From Brevibacillus laterosporus (GTDB lineage: Bacteria; Bacillota; Bacilli; Brevibacillales; Brevibacillaceae): 64,000 bases of DNA. The notes under the pieces are model-generated. The model searched no databases and had not been told where the DNA came from. It saw only the letters and a program-made list of their open reading frames with translations. Both the position numbers and the translations under genes were made by a program. Shown piece by piece: positions 17,085 to 25,771 of the stretch. How positions within the stretch are numbered: the first letter of the stretch is position 1; the number at the start of each line of letters is the position of its first letter. The stretch is taken from assembly GCA_007833815.1 (NCBI GenBank), contig CP033464.1:1621501-1685500 (forward strand). The letters run 5' to 3'.

Positions 17085-17883
17085 GAAATACATCCATACC
17101 TTTCAATTAGGAATACAGTCTGCGGTTGAATATCGAGCTAACTTTATCTTGGGAATTGTGGGAAGTGTATTCTCCATCACCATATTAACTTACTTGTGGA
17201 CAGCTATTTTTGAGAGCCAAAGTCCCGGTTCTACGGTTTTTGGATATACCTATCGGGAGATGATTACCTATACGTTGATTGCGGCAGTAACGGCCAAGAT
17301 CATACAAGCTGGCTTTGAGTATGACGTAGCGGAAGATATAAAAGAAGGCGGACTTAACAAATTTATAATTAGGCCAATTGGATATCTTCCATATAAAATC
17401 TATTCATTTCTTGGTTCCAAGCTAATCTATATTGTTGTCAGCTTTTGTTTAATTTTTCTCATTTTGTTTATCCTACATAGGTTGATTCAAGTAGAGATTA
17501 GCTTTGTTAATATTGGCTACTTCCTCATTACACTTTTCCTTGCTCTCGTATTAAACTTCTTTATCTTTTTTAGCATCACCACCATAGCTTTTTGGCTTGA
17601 GAATGTTTCCTATATTTTTGAAGCCCCTAAGATTTTGCTTGTGATTTTAAGTGGAGGGATTTTTCCTCTAGATGTCTTTGATGATACTATTCTAGCCTTT
17701 CTGAACTACCTGCCATTTAAATATACGGTAAATTATCCAGTAGATGTGCTTATCGGTAAGTACCAAGGAATTGATTTAGTTACAGGCATGGGTCTACAGG
17801 TATTCTGGATTGTGGTTTTTGCTCTTCTCTCTAAGGTATTGTGGGGTATCGGTATTAAAAAATATATTGCTATAGGTGGATAA
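17053..17883 (+). CDS. ABC-2/DUF990-type transporter permease, subunit 1
   Basis: The 276-residue protein has six predicted membrane segments and the N-terminal amphipathic segment (FQLGIQSAVEYRANFILGI) seen in this permease family, plus the cytoplasmic loop KEGGLNKFIIRPIGYLPYK. A second ATG at 17062 is also possible. It overlaps the ATPase gene, indicating translational coupling. It forms the membrane part of the exporter with the next gene product. Confidence 0.88.
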   Translation: MRKMRRLRSFRKYIHTFQLGIQSAVEYRANFILGIVGSVFSITILTYLWTAIFESQSPGSTVFGYTYREMITYTLIAAVTAKIIQAGFEYDVAEDIKEGGLNKFIIRPIGYLPYKIYSFLGSKLIYIVVSFCLIFLILFILHRLIQVEISFVNIGYFLITLFLALVLNFFIFFSITTIAFWLENVSYIFEAPKILLVILSGGIFPLDVFDDTILAFLNYLPFKYTVNYPVDVLIGKYQGIDLVTGMGLQVFWIVVFALLSKVLWGIGIKKYIAIGG

Positions 17884-17885
17884 AC

Positions 17886-18698
17886 ATGGCGTGGGTTAAA
17901 GAAATGAAAAAAATAGTAAAAATTTACTATTTGTTCTGTAAAAACTGTCTGATGGCGCAGATGGAATACCGATTTAATTTTTTTGTTGGAGTCATTGTAG
18001 AGAGTGGTTTTGTATTGGCGAAGCTGATTTATATCTTCGTGATATATCAATCGGGTCTGATCATTGAAGGGTTAAGCAGAGATTCCATTCTATTATTCTC
18101 AGGTACATTTATGCTGGTGACAGGGGTTTATGTAAGTCTTTTCGTCGTTAACTTTTTCAAAATCTCAGATGATTATGTACATGAGGGAAAGCTCGATTTA
18201 TACATTACAAAACCAATTTCCTTACAATTTCTTACAACGATGAGATATGTAGACTTCGGATTGGCGATACCTAACTTATTAGTGGGAAGTGTGCTGTTGG
18301 TGATGGGATGGAGTCGATTGGGGATTGAAATCAGTTTGGCTAATGTGGCAGGCTATGTTCTATTCTTGATCGGAGGGATTGTGATCAGTTATACAGTCAT
18401 GTTAATTCCTCATCTATTCTCGTTTTGGTTTATAAAAACATCCGCTGTGAACGATTTGAGCAATGACATTTGGGAATTTGGGCACATGCCAGCTAGAATC
18501 TACAGCAAAACAATCCAGACAATTGGCATTTACATTATTCCGCTGTTTTTAGCGAGCAACTTCGGACCACTGTATCTCTTAAACCAATTAAGCTTGGTAA
18601 ATATGACGTGGGGTATTGTTGCTCCACTAGCATTGTTACTTTTGACACGTTTATTGTGGAAGGCAGCGATTCGTAATTATTCCAGTGCAAGCAGTTGA
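17886..18698 (+). CDS. ABC-2/DUF990-type transporter permease, subunit 2
   Basis: The 270-residue protein has about six membrane segments and the same hallmarks as subunit 1 (MAQMEYRFNFFVGVIVES at the N-terminus; HEGKLDLYITKPISLQF in the cytoplasmic loop). It starts two bases after the previous stop. The two permeases are paralogues and likely form a heterodimer served by one ATPase, as known for this family. Confidence 0.88.
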   Translation: MAWVKEMKKIVKIYYLFCKNCLMAQMEYRFNFFVGVIVESGFVLAKLIYIFVIYQSGLIIEGLSRDSILLFSGTFMLVTGVYVSLFVVNFFKISDDYVHEGKLDLYITKPISLQFLTTMRYVDFGLAIPNLLVGSVLLVMGWSRLGIEISLANVAGYVLFLIGGIVISYTVMLIPHLFSFWFIKTSAVNDLSNDIWEFGHMPARIYSKTIQTIGIYIIPLFLASNFGPLYLLNQLSLVNMTWGIVAPLALLLLTRLLWKAAIRNYSSASS

Positions 18699-18723
18699 TC
18701 TTTCATAGAAAGGTGGAACATGG

Positions 18724-19734
18724 ATGAAATTCTCGGTTAGCTTCTTTTCCAACTTGAATGATGATACACCTCGAGATATGCAAGCTCATTATGAATTTCT
18801 ATTTGAAGTAATCCGATTTGCGGAGGAGCATGACTGGTATGGTGTATGGTTTCCTGAGCGGCACTATCATAGCTTTGGTGGATTATTTTCAAGTCCATCT
18901 GTTTTTGCCGCTGCGGTAGCAAGAGAAACAAAGAAACTTCGCATTCAAGTGGGAAGCGTCATATTGCCTCTCCATTCGCCCATTCGCATTGCGGAAGAAT
19001 GGGCAATGGTAGATCAATTGTCAAAAGGGCGAGTAAGCATTTCCTGTGCTTCTGGCTGGAATCCAAATGATTTCAAAGAAAATCCAGAGCATTTCGAACA
19101 TCGCAAACAACGAATGTGGGAGGGAATGACACGGATTGAAGATCTCTGGAATGACCGGGAAGCAGGAACGACAGTATTTCCTAAACCCTATCAGCAGCAA
19201 ATACCGATTTATGTGACGGTGGCTTCCTCGAAAGAGACTTGCTATGAAGCTGGTAGAAAGGGATACCATTTGCTAACCCATTTTATTTTTAATGACATGA
19301 ATGATGTAAAACAAAAGATTGATTTGTATCATGCAGGGTTACGGGATGGAGGTCATAGTGTGGAAGGCAAAGATGTAACCATCCTACTGCATACCTATCT
19401 TGATCATGATCTCAAAGTGGTAGAACAGATTGTAAAGGATGCGTTTTTTGAGTACCAGCATGCTTTCTTATCCTTGGCAGAGGCTACTCCCCATTATGAA
19501 AGTAAACGCGAGGAGGAGATTGCAAAAACGATGATGCTTAGGAAGTATTCTCCTCATTATTCATTGCTGGGTACTCCAGAAACTTGTGCGACTGTACTGA
19601 AAAAACTGGAGGAGGTAGGTGTTACACATGTGGCGGCTCTGATTGACTTTGGATTAGAAAAACAGAAAATCATGGAGAGCTTAGAACGTTTGGTTCCACT
19701 TGTAAAAGAGGCGAATGCACAAACTATTTTATGA
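18724..19734 (+). CDS. LLM-class flavin monooxygenase (MupA/Atu3671 type)
   Basis: The 336-residue protein has the luciferase-like TIM-barrel: N-terminal FSVSFFSN, EEHDWYGVWFPERHYHSFGG, VILPLHSPIRIAEEWAMVD and SKGRVSISCASGWNPNDF. This pattern matches the subfamily found inside natural-product assembly lines, where FMNH2-dependent enzymes hydroxylate carrier-bound intermediates. In butirosin biosynthesis the related BtrO acts on an aminoacyl carrier protein, which fits the carrier gene starting 10 bases downstream. The exact position it oxidises cannot be stated. Confidence 0.87.
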   Translation: MKFSVSFFSNLNDDTPRDMQAHYEFLFEVIRFAEEHDWYGVWFPERHYHSFGGLFSSPSVFAAAVARETKKLRIQVGSVILPLHSPIRIAEEWAMVDQLSKGRVSISCASGWNPNDFKENPEHFEHRKQRMWEGMTRIEDLWNDREAGTTVFPKPYQQQIPIYVTVASSKETCYEAGRKGYHLLTHFIFNDMNDVKQKIDLYHAGLRDGGHSVEGKDVTILLHTYLDHDLKVVEQIVKDAFFEYQHAFLSLAEATPHYESKREEEIAKTMMLRKYSPHYSLLGTPETCATVLKKLEEVGVTHVAALIDFGLEKQKIMESLERLVPLVKEANAQTIL

Positions 19735-19744
19735 AAGGGAATGA

Positions 19745-20017
19745 ATGAAAATGAGACAAGCTATGATTCTTGAAATCTTGCAAGAGATGCTTGGGATCAA
19801 GGAACCCATTGCTGAACATGATGATTTAACAACAATGGGTTTAGACTCTATGACCACAATCCGCTTAGTTGTAGCGCTAGAGCGAGCATTTGATCTGGAA
19901 TTTAGCGAGGATGATCTCTTGTTGGCAAATTTTCGAACTGTGGAGAAAATAAGTGGTTTAATTAATGAACGAAAAGCCGAAAAAGTAGTTCATGCAGAAA
20001 AGAGTGAGGTCTTATGA
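19745..20017 (+). CDS. Discrete acyl/peptidyl carrier protein
   Basis: The 90-residue protein has the phosphopantetheine site MGLDSMTTIRL with Ser35 as the attachment residue, and the three-helix carrier pattern with an acidic surface. It overlaps the next gene by four bases (ATGA), which couples it to the amino acid:carrier-protein ligase that probably loads it. It is likely the central carrier of the pathway. No phosphopantetheinyl transferase is encoded in the operon, so a host enzyme must activate it. Confidence 0.9.
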   Translation: MKMRQAMILEILQEMLGIKEPIAEHDDLTTMGLDSMTTIRLVVALERAFDLEFSEDDLLLANFRTVEKISGLINERKAEKVVHAEKSEVL

Positions 20018-21129
20018 AAAAACAGTACCGTGTGTCTGAAGTCCTATCTCGATCGCAAGCGGAGGCTATTACTTCCAAATTGGTGTACAGTCTGGAGGGA
20101 ATTTCTCATTGCTCCTTTTATCCTGAAACGAAGCAAATTGAAATTGATATCGTTGACAAAAGTAAAGAAGCCCATATTGATCAAGTCATTCAAACCATGG
20201 TAGAGGAACAAAAGAGTATCCGCGCCTTTCCCAATCGGATCATTCGAAAAACGGACGGTGATATCACAAAAGTACGAGTCAATGAGGAAGAAATGCTAGC
20301 AGAGTTTTCAGAGCTGGTTCGAAAAGAGGCGGCTGTTACCCTATATGAGGCATTACAACGCCTTTTTGCGGAATACGCGGTTTCTAAACAGGCGAGCACA
20401 AGAATTTATTCGTCTTTAATCCCAAGACAGACATTGGAAAAGTGTCAATATGTGAAAAACTTCCCACAGAATCTGTATGTGGTCGCCGAATTTCCTCATC
20501 AGTACGAGGTACTTAATCAGGTTGGTCAAACAGATAACTATGAGGAGCATATTCGTTGTAGTGAACACCTGCTGTCCCCAGCCCTATGTTTTCATTGCTA
20601 TGAGGAGTATTCCAATCAAACGTTGCATGAACCATTGTTAATCAGTACAGAGGGAGTTTGCTTTCGCCATGAAGCACCATGGCGTCTAGGAAAACATCGA
20701 CTTCATAATTTTCGAATGAGAGAATTCGTCTTTATGGGAAATGAATCCTTTGTAGAAGAAACAAGGTTCTTTTTTTTAGATAAAATATGGCAATTATTTG
20801 AAAGTGTAGGATTTAATGGTTATATAGAGACGGCACATGATCCTTTTTATTTTCCTCATCATGCTGAGAAAAGTCAGTATCAGTTGATGGCCCACATGAA
20901 ATATGAGCTGATTGTTTCGACTGACACAGGCAACTTTTCAATCGCTTCCTTTAATAATGTGAAAGATACGCTATGCAAAGAGTTTGGCATTACTGATCCA
21001 AATGGTTTCACTCTTCATTCTGGATGTGTTGCATTTGGTGTTGACCGATGGGTATATGCTTTGCTGGCTGTATATGGTACGAAACTCCAAGAGTGGCCTG
21101 CTCACATCCGGCAAATTCTGACGATTTAG
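20014..21129 (+). CDS. Class II aminoacyl-tRNA-synthetase-like amino acid:carrier-protein ligase
   Basis: The 371-residue protein has an N-terminal extension of about 110 residues and a class II synthetase-like core. Motif 2-like residues lie at 217-240 (CFRHE ... FRMREFVF) and motif 3-like GCVAFGVDRW at 337-346. Cys in LLSPALCFHCY, Glu220 and Cys338 are placed like the zinc ligands of the bacterial amino acid:[carrier protein] ligases. Those enzymes resemble atypical seryl-tRNA synthetases but lack tRNA binding, and transfer Gly or Ala to a carrier's phosphopantetheine. Overlap with the carrier gene strongly supports this role. The amino acid used is not predictable by eye. Confidence 0.82.
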   Translation: MKKQYRVSEVLSRSQAEAITSKLVYSLEGISHCSFYPETKQIEIDIVDKSKEAHIDQVIQTMVEEQKSIRAFPNRIIRKTDGDITKVRVNEEEMLAEFSELVRKEAAVTLYEALQRLFAEYAVSKQASTRIYSSLIPRQTLEKCQYVKNFPQNLYVVAEFPHQYEVLNQVGQTDNYEEHIRCSEHLLSPALCFHCYEEYSNQTLHEPLLISTEGVCFRHEAPWRLGKHRLHNFRMREFVFMGNESFVEETRFFFLDKIWQLFESVGFNGYIETAHDPFYFPHHAEKSQYQLMAHMKYELIVSTDTGNFSIASFNNVKDTLCKEFGITDPNGFTLHSGCVAFGVDRWVYALLAVYGTKLQEWPAHIRQILTI

Positions 21130-21164
21130 CTATATATTTGTAAATATAAGGAGGCTTATTATTT

Positions 21165-22370
21165 ATGGTCTTTGCTACAAAAGAAAGAGACGTGCAGTTA
21201 AAACGATTGGACAAGCTTATTTCAGGAATGCGCACAAACAAGGAAGAACTACTTGATATTTTGACGGAGATTGCCACCTATGATAGTGCGGAGGCTGAGA
21301 TAGAATCCTCCATCTCTACTTTGCTTGGTGCTGAACACGAGATAGCTCTTTACAATCCTCCTGCTATTAATCGAATCGCCGTGTATCATTCATCTAATGT
21401 TTTATTGTACTCCTACGTGTTATATGCCGCTATTCCTAGTTTATATTGCAAAGAGATCTTAATCAGACCTTCTACAAAAGCTTTATCTACGATGGTAAAA
21501 CTTCATGACTTCTTGATTAATCAGGCCGATATGCCGTCTCAATTGCTCCCTATCTCACAACGGAAATTCAGACAACAGGCAGGGAAGCCGGATGTGGTTA
21601 TCTTCACTGGGAACTACGAGAATAGTTTGAAGGTGCAAGAAACATATTCAAGGTCTCTGTTCTTGTATTTCGGGGCAGGAATTAATCCGTTTATCATTGG
21701 GCAAGAAGCAGATTTGGTAGATGCTACAAAGCGAGCTGTGGCTGCCCGTGTCTATAATTCTGGACAGGACTGCATGTGCCCTAATGTTTATTTTGTCCAC
21801 GAGAACATCAAAGATAGATTTCTGGCTACGTTGATCCAGGAAATTAAAGAATTACGTATAGGTAAGCGAAACGAGCCAGGTAATGCGATAGCTCCTTTAT
21901 TTTACGAGGGATTGTCAGAACAGGCACAGGATTATCTAACACACATAAAAGATCGTATTGTTTATGGGGGAACAGTGGATTTGTCCATTAATTATGTAGA
22001 GCCGACAGTTGTCGTGTCCTCTTTTGAAAAAATTGGTGAGGTTATTGAGTATTTCTGCCCGATCTTCCATGTTGTAACCTATCGAGATGAACAAGAAGTG
22101 GTGGATTGGTTACATGCTCCTGAGCGTGTAGAGAGCACTCTTGGTGCTTCTGTTTTCGGAGAATCAGAACTGGCAAAACAATTACGTGCTAGACATATCG
22201 TTTCAGAGAATTTGAGCCTGTATGATATTGAAAATGGAAATCAGCCATTTGGTGGTTATGGTTTGCAAGCAAATTACGTGTGTCATCAAGGGCAATTTAC
22301 TAGTCGGCCTCTTTTAATCTCCAAAGAAGTTTCCGCTTTGTTTGGACAAAAAGAACAACATAATCCATAA
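21165..22370 (+). CDS. Aldehyde dehydrogenase-family protein, short N-terminus
   Basis: The 401-residue protein is shorter than the usual 480-500. It keeps the catalytic Cys region NSGQDCMC (Cys203 by the NxGQxC pattern) and the C-terminal PFGGYG motif, while the N-terminal part is reduced. In this setting it could oxidise an aldehyde, or reduce a carrier-bound thioester to an aldehyde as acyl-CoA-reductase members do. The canonical general-base Glu segment is not obvious, so direction is open. AAGGAGG precedes the start. Confidence 0.78.
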   Translation: MVFATKERDVQLKRLDKLISGMRTNKEELLDILTEIATYDSAEAEIESSISTLLGAEHEIALYNPPAINRIAVYHSSNVLLYSYVLYAAIPSLYCKEILIRPSTKALSTMVKLHDFLINQADMPSQLLPISQRKFRQQAGKPDVVIFTGNYENSLKVQETYSRSLFLYFGAGINPFIIGQEADLVDATKRAVAARVYNSGQDCMCPNVYFVHENIKDRFLATLIQEIKELRIGKRNEPGNAIAPLFYEGLSEQAQDYLTHIKDRIVYGGTVDLSINYVEPTVVVSSFEKIGEVIEYFCPIFHVVTYRDEQEVVDWLHAPERVESTLGASVFGESELAKQLRARHIVSENLSLYDIENGNQPFGGYGLQANYVCHQGQFTSRPLLISKEVSALFGQKEQHNP

Positions 22371-22392
22371 AACATAAAAGGGCGTGAAGATT

Positions 22393-24108
22393 ATGGAAGC
22401 GACAAAAAGTTGGACGATCTGGGATGCTTATGCAAGTGTACTTGTTGAACAAGGCATAACTAAGCTGTTTGGCATGGTGGGAGATGGTGCAGGATTAATT
22501 GAGTCCGCTTATAAAAAAGATGGGCTAGAAATTTTTACAGCACGTGATCAGCGGATTGCGGTCGGCATGGCTATGGGGCATGCTCAGGTGTCAGGGAGTC
22601 CAGCTGTGCTTGTTACTAGCCCTGGGCCAGGAATTGCAAATTGCATCATGGGTGTTTTGGAGGCATACTCGGCCGCTGTACCTTTAGTCATTATCTCTAA
22701 TGCCACAGCGCGGAACATGCGTGGAGAAGGAGCATTTCAAGAGGCAAACTCCATTGCTATGATGCAATCTGTGACTAAGTGGAGCTATCGTGTGGAACAT
22801 TCATCGAAAGCAGTTTGGGCTTTACGACGCGCTTTCTTTGTAGCTGTTAATGGAAAACCTGGTCCTGTTTATATTGAAATTCCAGATGATCTTACGTGGG
22901 AGGATGTAATTGATGAATCTTTCTCAGATGCTGACAAAAAGAACCTTCATGAATGGGGCCCCATTTTTTCTCAACCGGAAGAAAAAAGGATGCGTGATGT
23001 ATTCGTTGAGCTAACTAACGCAAGGCGTCCTGTATTCCTGCTAGGAGGAGGCTGCCAACATCGTCCGCTAGTGTCTGAGCTGACGATCTCCCTAGCAGAG
23101 GCTCATGGGGTAGCAATCTTTACTACAGCATCTGGTAGAGGAATCGTAGATGAGAGGCATCCTAATGCTTTTGGAAATGTAGGACTTTATACGTTACCCC
23201 AAATCAAGCAGCTCCTTTTTGAAGCAGATCTAATTGTAGCGATCGGAACCCAGTTGGAGGAAACAGCTTTGATGGGCTGGAAGGAAGCCCTATCCGATAC
23301 GTTCTTTGTACATATTGATTGTCATTACGAGTCGCTAGAGCGTTCTGTTTATGCCGATTGCAGGTTACTTGGGGATGCTCAGCTTTCCTTGCAACTTCTA
23401 TGGAATATGTCTTGCGAGTATATGAAAAGTGGTACCAGTAACAAAAGTGATTGGATGAAAAGAATGCAGGAAGTAAAACAGGAAGCTTTGTCAGCGTGGG
23501 GGGAAATTGATAATACAGAGGCGCCTGTTCGAAGCATGTTGAAGGAAATCGAACATGAATTTGGCGAGCATGTCATCTTAGTTCAAGATAATGGATTGCA
23601 TGACATGTGGGGGTATTCGTATCCCGTGTACACGGTTGTGCCTCCAAGTCGTACGGTTGTTCCTGGTGAACAAACTGCCTTGGGTTTGCCTATGGGTATA
23701 TCATTAGGGGCTAAGATTGCTGATAGAAAAGCCAACGTCGTTGCTTTTCTCGGTGATGGCTCATTTGAAATGGGGTACTCGGCTGTCGGTAGCGCCGCTG
23801 AGCATCAACTGGGTATCACCTTTATTGTGATCAATAATGGAGGTTTCTCGTGGCCAAGATTTCAGCAAAGCTTGAGCAACGTGGAAGTAGGTTGTTCCTT
23901 TCAAATAGAGCATGATTATGCTGCTCTGACGAGATCGGTTGGTGGCTATTATGCAAAATTGACTCATCCAAATGATTACCAGAAGGCATTGAAAGAATCA
24001 AGGCTATATACGCAACAAAACAAGATTGCTTTGTTAGAGCTGGTAGTTACCTGGGATCAAGATTTGCCGATTACGGTGATGCTGCAGTATGGAGACAAGG
24101 AACATTAA
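22393..24108 (+). CDS. Thiamine-diphosphate enzyme, acetolactate-synthase-like
   Basis: The protein has about 571 residues from ATG 22393 (GTG 22384 is an alternative). All three ThDP-family domains are present: N-terminal Pyr domain, central domain, and C-terminal PP domain with GDGSFEM ... INN. At the position of the catalytic Glu (RHEQ in relatives) it reads ARDQR, so Gln53 replaces Glu. Glyoxylate carboligase also lacks this Glu, so activity is not excluded, but unusual chemistry is likely. Possible roles are decarboxylation of a 2-oxo acid and acyl-anion transfer to another intermediate. It is co-directional, 22 bases after the dehydrogenase. Confidence 0.85.
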   Translation: MEATKSWTIWDAYASVLVEQGITKLFGMVGDGAGLIESAYKKDGLEIFTARDQRIAVGMAMGHAQVSGSPAVLVTSPGPGIANCIMGVLEAYSAAVPLVIISNATARNMRGEGAFQEANSIAMMQSVTKWSYRVEHSSKAVWALRRAFFVAVNGKPGPVYIEIPDDLTWEDVIDESFSDADKKNLHEWGPIFSQPEEKRMRDVFVELTNARRPVFLLGGGCQHRPLVSELTISLAEAHGVAIFTTASGRGIVDERHPNAFGNVGLYTLPQIKQLLFEADLIVAIGTQLEETALMGWKEALSDTFFVHIDCHYESLERSVYADCRLLGDAQLSLQLLWNMSCEYMKSGTSNKSDWMKRMQEVKQEALSAWGEIDNTEAPVRSMLKEIEHEFGEHVILVQDNGLHDMWGYSYPVYTVVPPSRTVVPGEQTALGLPMGISLGAKIADRKANVVAFLGDGSFEMGYSAVGSAAEHQLGITFIVINNGGFSWPRFQQSLSNVEVGCSFQIEHDYAALTRSVGGYYAKLTHPNDYQKALKESRLYTQQNKIALLELVVTWDQDLPITVMLQYGDKEH

Positions 24109-24177
24109 TCATGTCTCATGGGAGTATTTGCTTGAAAATGATGCATTCAGACGTATCAATAAGCTAGGAGGAATCCA

Positions 24178-25140
24178 ATGAATCTAGCTATTCCCACACA
24201 CCACCCTGTCATGTATAACAAGCGTAAGGAATTCTTGGACTGCTTGGAGTACCTGATTTGCTCTTATATTCAAGGATTTGGAGTGCCATATCACTGGCTT
24301 TTGTCCGACAGATGGGGATTTTATTATCGGAGCATGGATGATTTTACAGCAGCAAAGGAAGAGGTTTTGGTGCCTTTTCCGGATACGTTACAAAAAATTT
24401 ATTCGGCAGAATTCCTTCATTACGAAAAGCGTGAGCTGTTGGATGTAGTAATAGAGACCATCAAGCAAAATCGACATCTTTTTACCGTGGTAGATGGTAG
24501 GTTTTTACCGTGGTATACGGATATGGAAATCTTCTCCCATTTTGTTTTAATTCAGGATTATGATTCAACAACCGAGCGTTTTTATATAACTGATTTGTGG
24601 CCATACGAATTTTCAGATTGGTTCCCGATTGATCCTACCAAACAATCCTACGAAGTGGAAGGAAAGTACAGCTTTGCATTGACCGAGCCATCGTTACAAA
24701 TCAGTGAAGAACTGCTTCTACAGCAATTTCGTTCCGTATGTGACAAGATTACTGGTACAGATACCGGATATGTTGGCTATCTTAGCGGACAACAAGCATT
24801 GCTTACATGTCAGCAAGATATGAGATTGCTCGGAAAAGATCTGGGGCTTCATTTGGATAAAATGTTTGAAATGTTAAAACGAGTATTGAACTATCGGGAT
24901 GGTTTTCTGGAGTTCGTTTTATATGCAGAACAGGATCAAACAAGTCCAGTGCGCAATGAAATAGACCCTGATCTTATTGTTTTGGTAGAAGAGACGGTAA
25001 ATATTTGGGCTGTTTTCCGAAATTATTTGATTAAGGCGAAGCTGACAGGAAGCACGAATTTTCAAAAACAGATTGATTGGGTGGATAAAATCATCGAGAA
25101 GGAAAAAGAAGTGTATAAGAAGCTAACCAGCTATTTCTAG
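24178..25140 (+). CDS. BtrH-like papain-fold acyltransferase candidate 1
   Basis: The 320-residue protein resembles the BtrH N-terminal family. A plausible triad is Cys22 (FLDCLEYL), His121 (IFSHFVLIQDYD) and Asp139 (YITDLWP), in the spacing of papain-like folds. In butirosin biosynthesis BtrH moves an acyl chain from a carrier protein to an amine. Here it could transfer the aminoacyl-derived chain to an amine acceptor. The C-terminal half is helical with no obvious motif. A paralogue-like gene lies two genes downstream. An AGGAGG site precedes the start. Confidence 0.7.
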   Translation: MNLAIPTHHPVMYNKRKEFLDCLEYLICSYIQGFGVPYHWLLSDRWGFYYRSMDDFTAAKEEVLVPFPDTLQKIYSAEFLHYEKRELLDVVIETIKQNRHLFTVVDGRFLPWYTDMEIFSHFVLIQDYDSTTERFYITDLWPYEFSDWFPIDPTKQSYEVEGKYSFALTEPSLQISEELLLQQFRSVCDKITGTDTGYVGYLSGQQALLTCQQDMRLLGKDLGLHLDKMFEMLKRVLNYRDGFLEFVLYAEQDQTSPVRNEIDPDLIVLVEETVNIWAVFRNYLIKAKLTGSTNFQKQIDWVDKIIEKEKEVYKKLTSYF

Positions 25141-25170
25141 ACTCGATAAGTGATTGAGGTGCTTGAACAA

Positions 25171-25740
25171 ATGAGTATGACAGAAGCACATATAATTGGT
25201 TTGGCATCCGTTTTTAATGTAAAAGGAGTATCAACCCAAGAGCTACCGCTAGCTGCCCAGTTGGATCATGTGTGCAGTAGCATTCCGGGGGAGATATTTC
25301 CGAGCGATGAAGTCATTTCATATCAAGGAATTCCTTTTGCCTTCCCATTAACTGAAACAGTTCACTATGATGTTATAGGCTGCGATGGTCAAATCGTTGC
25401 GGTAAACGCTCCAAGCTCTTTTCAAACATTAGCTTTTCTAGGTTTTTCTCTTTTCGGCGACTATCAGGACAAGTTTACAATTCAATATGTTGATGGAACA
25501 GAAGAAGAGGTGCGATTTGGTTTGACTAACTGGAAACAGTATAAACCTGGAACACCATTGTTTGGGGAGCATATAGCAATGTCCCTCCCTTATTATGTGG
25601 AGAAAATGATTCCTACTGAACTACCAAGAACCATTTGGTTACAGAAAGTAGCTCTTCGACATTCAGGGCACATCAAGCAAGTTATACTGCCAAGCAATCC
25701 CTACCTGATTGTCATTGCTCTTACTCTGTGTAACGTCTAG
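25171..25740 (+). CDS. Beta-sandwich protein of unknown function within the operon
   Basis: The protein has about 189 residues from ATG 25171 (site GAGGTG); a GTG at 25150 is also possible. The pattern GIPFAFP ... YDVIGCDGQIVAV ... LAFLGFSLFGDYQDKFTIQY followed by VDGTEEEVRFGLTNW resembles the beta-sandwich modules attached to some glycoside hydrolases. No enzyme domain accompanies it. Lying between two BtrH-like genes, it may help bind a sugar or scaffold the acyl transfer. This is a fold-level guess and the gene could have another role. Confidence 0.55.
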   Translation: MSMTEAHIIGLASVFNVKGVSTQELPLAAQLDHVCSSIPGEIFPSDEVISYQGIPFAFPLTETVHYDVIGCDGQIVAVNAPSSFQTLAFLGFSLFGDYQDKFTIQYVDGTEEEVRFGLTNWKQYKPGTPLFGEHIAMSLPYYVEKMIPTELPRTIWLQKVALRHSGHIKQVILPSNPYLIVIALTLCNV

Positions 25741-25771
25741 AGTCTAAACCTTGGAAAGGAAGCGTACAGCA

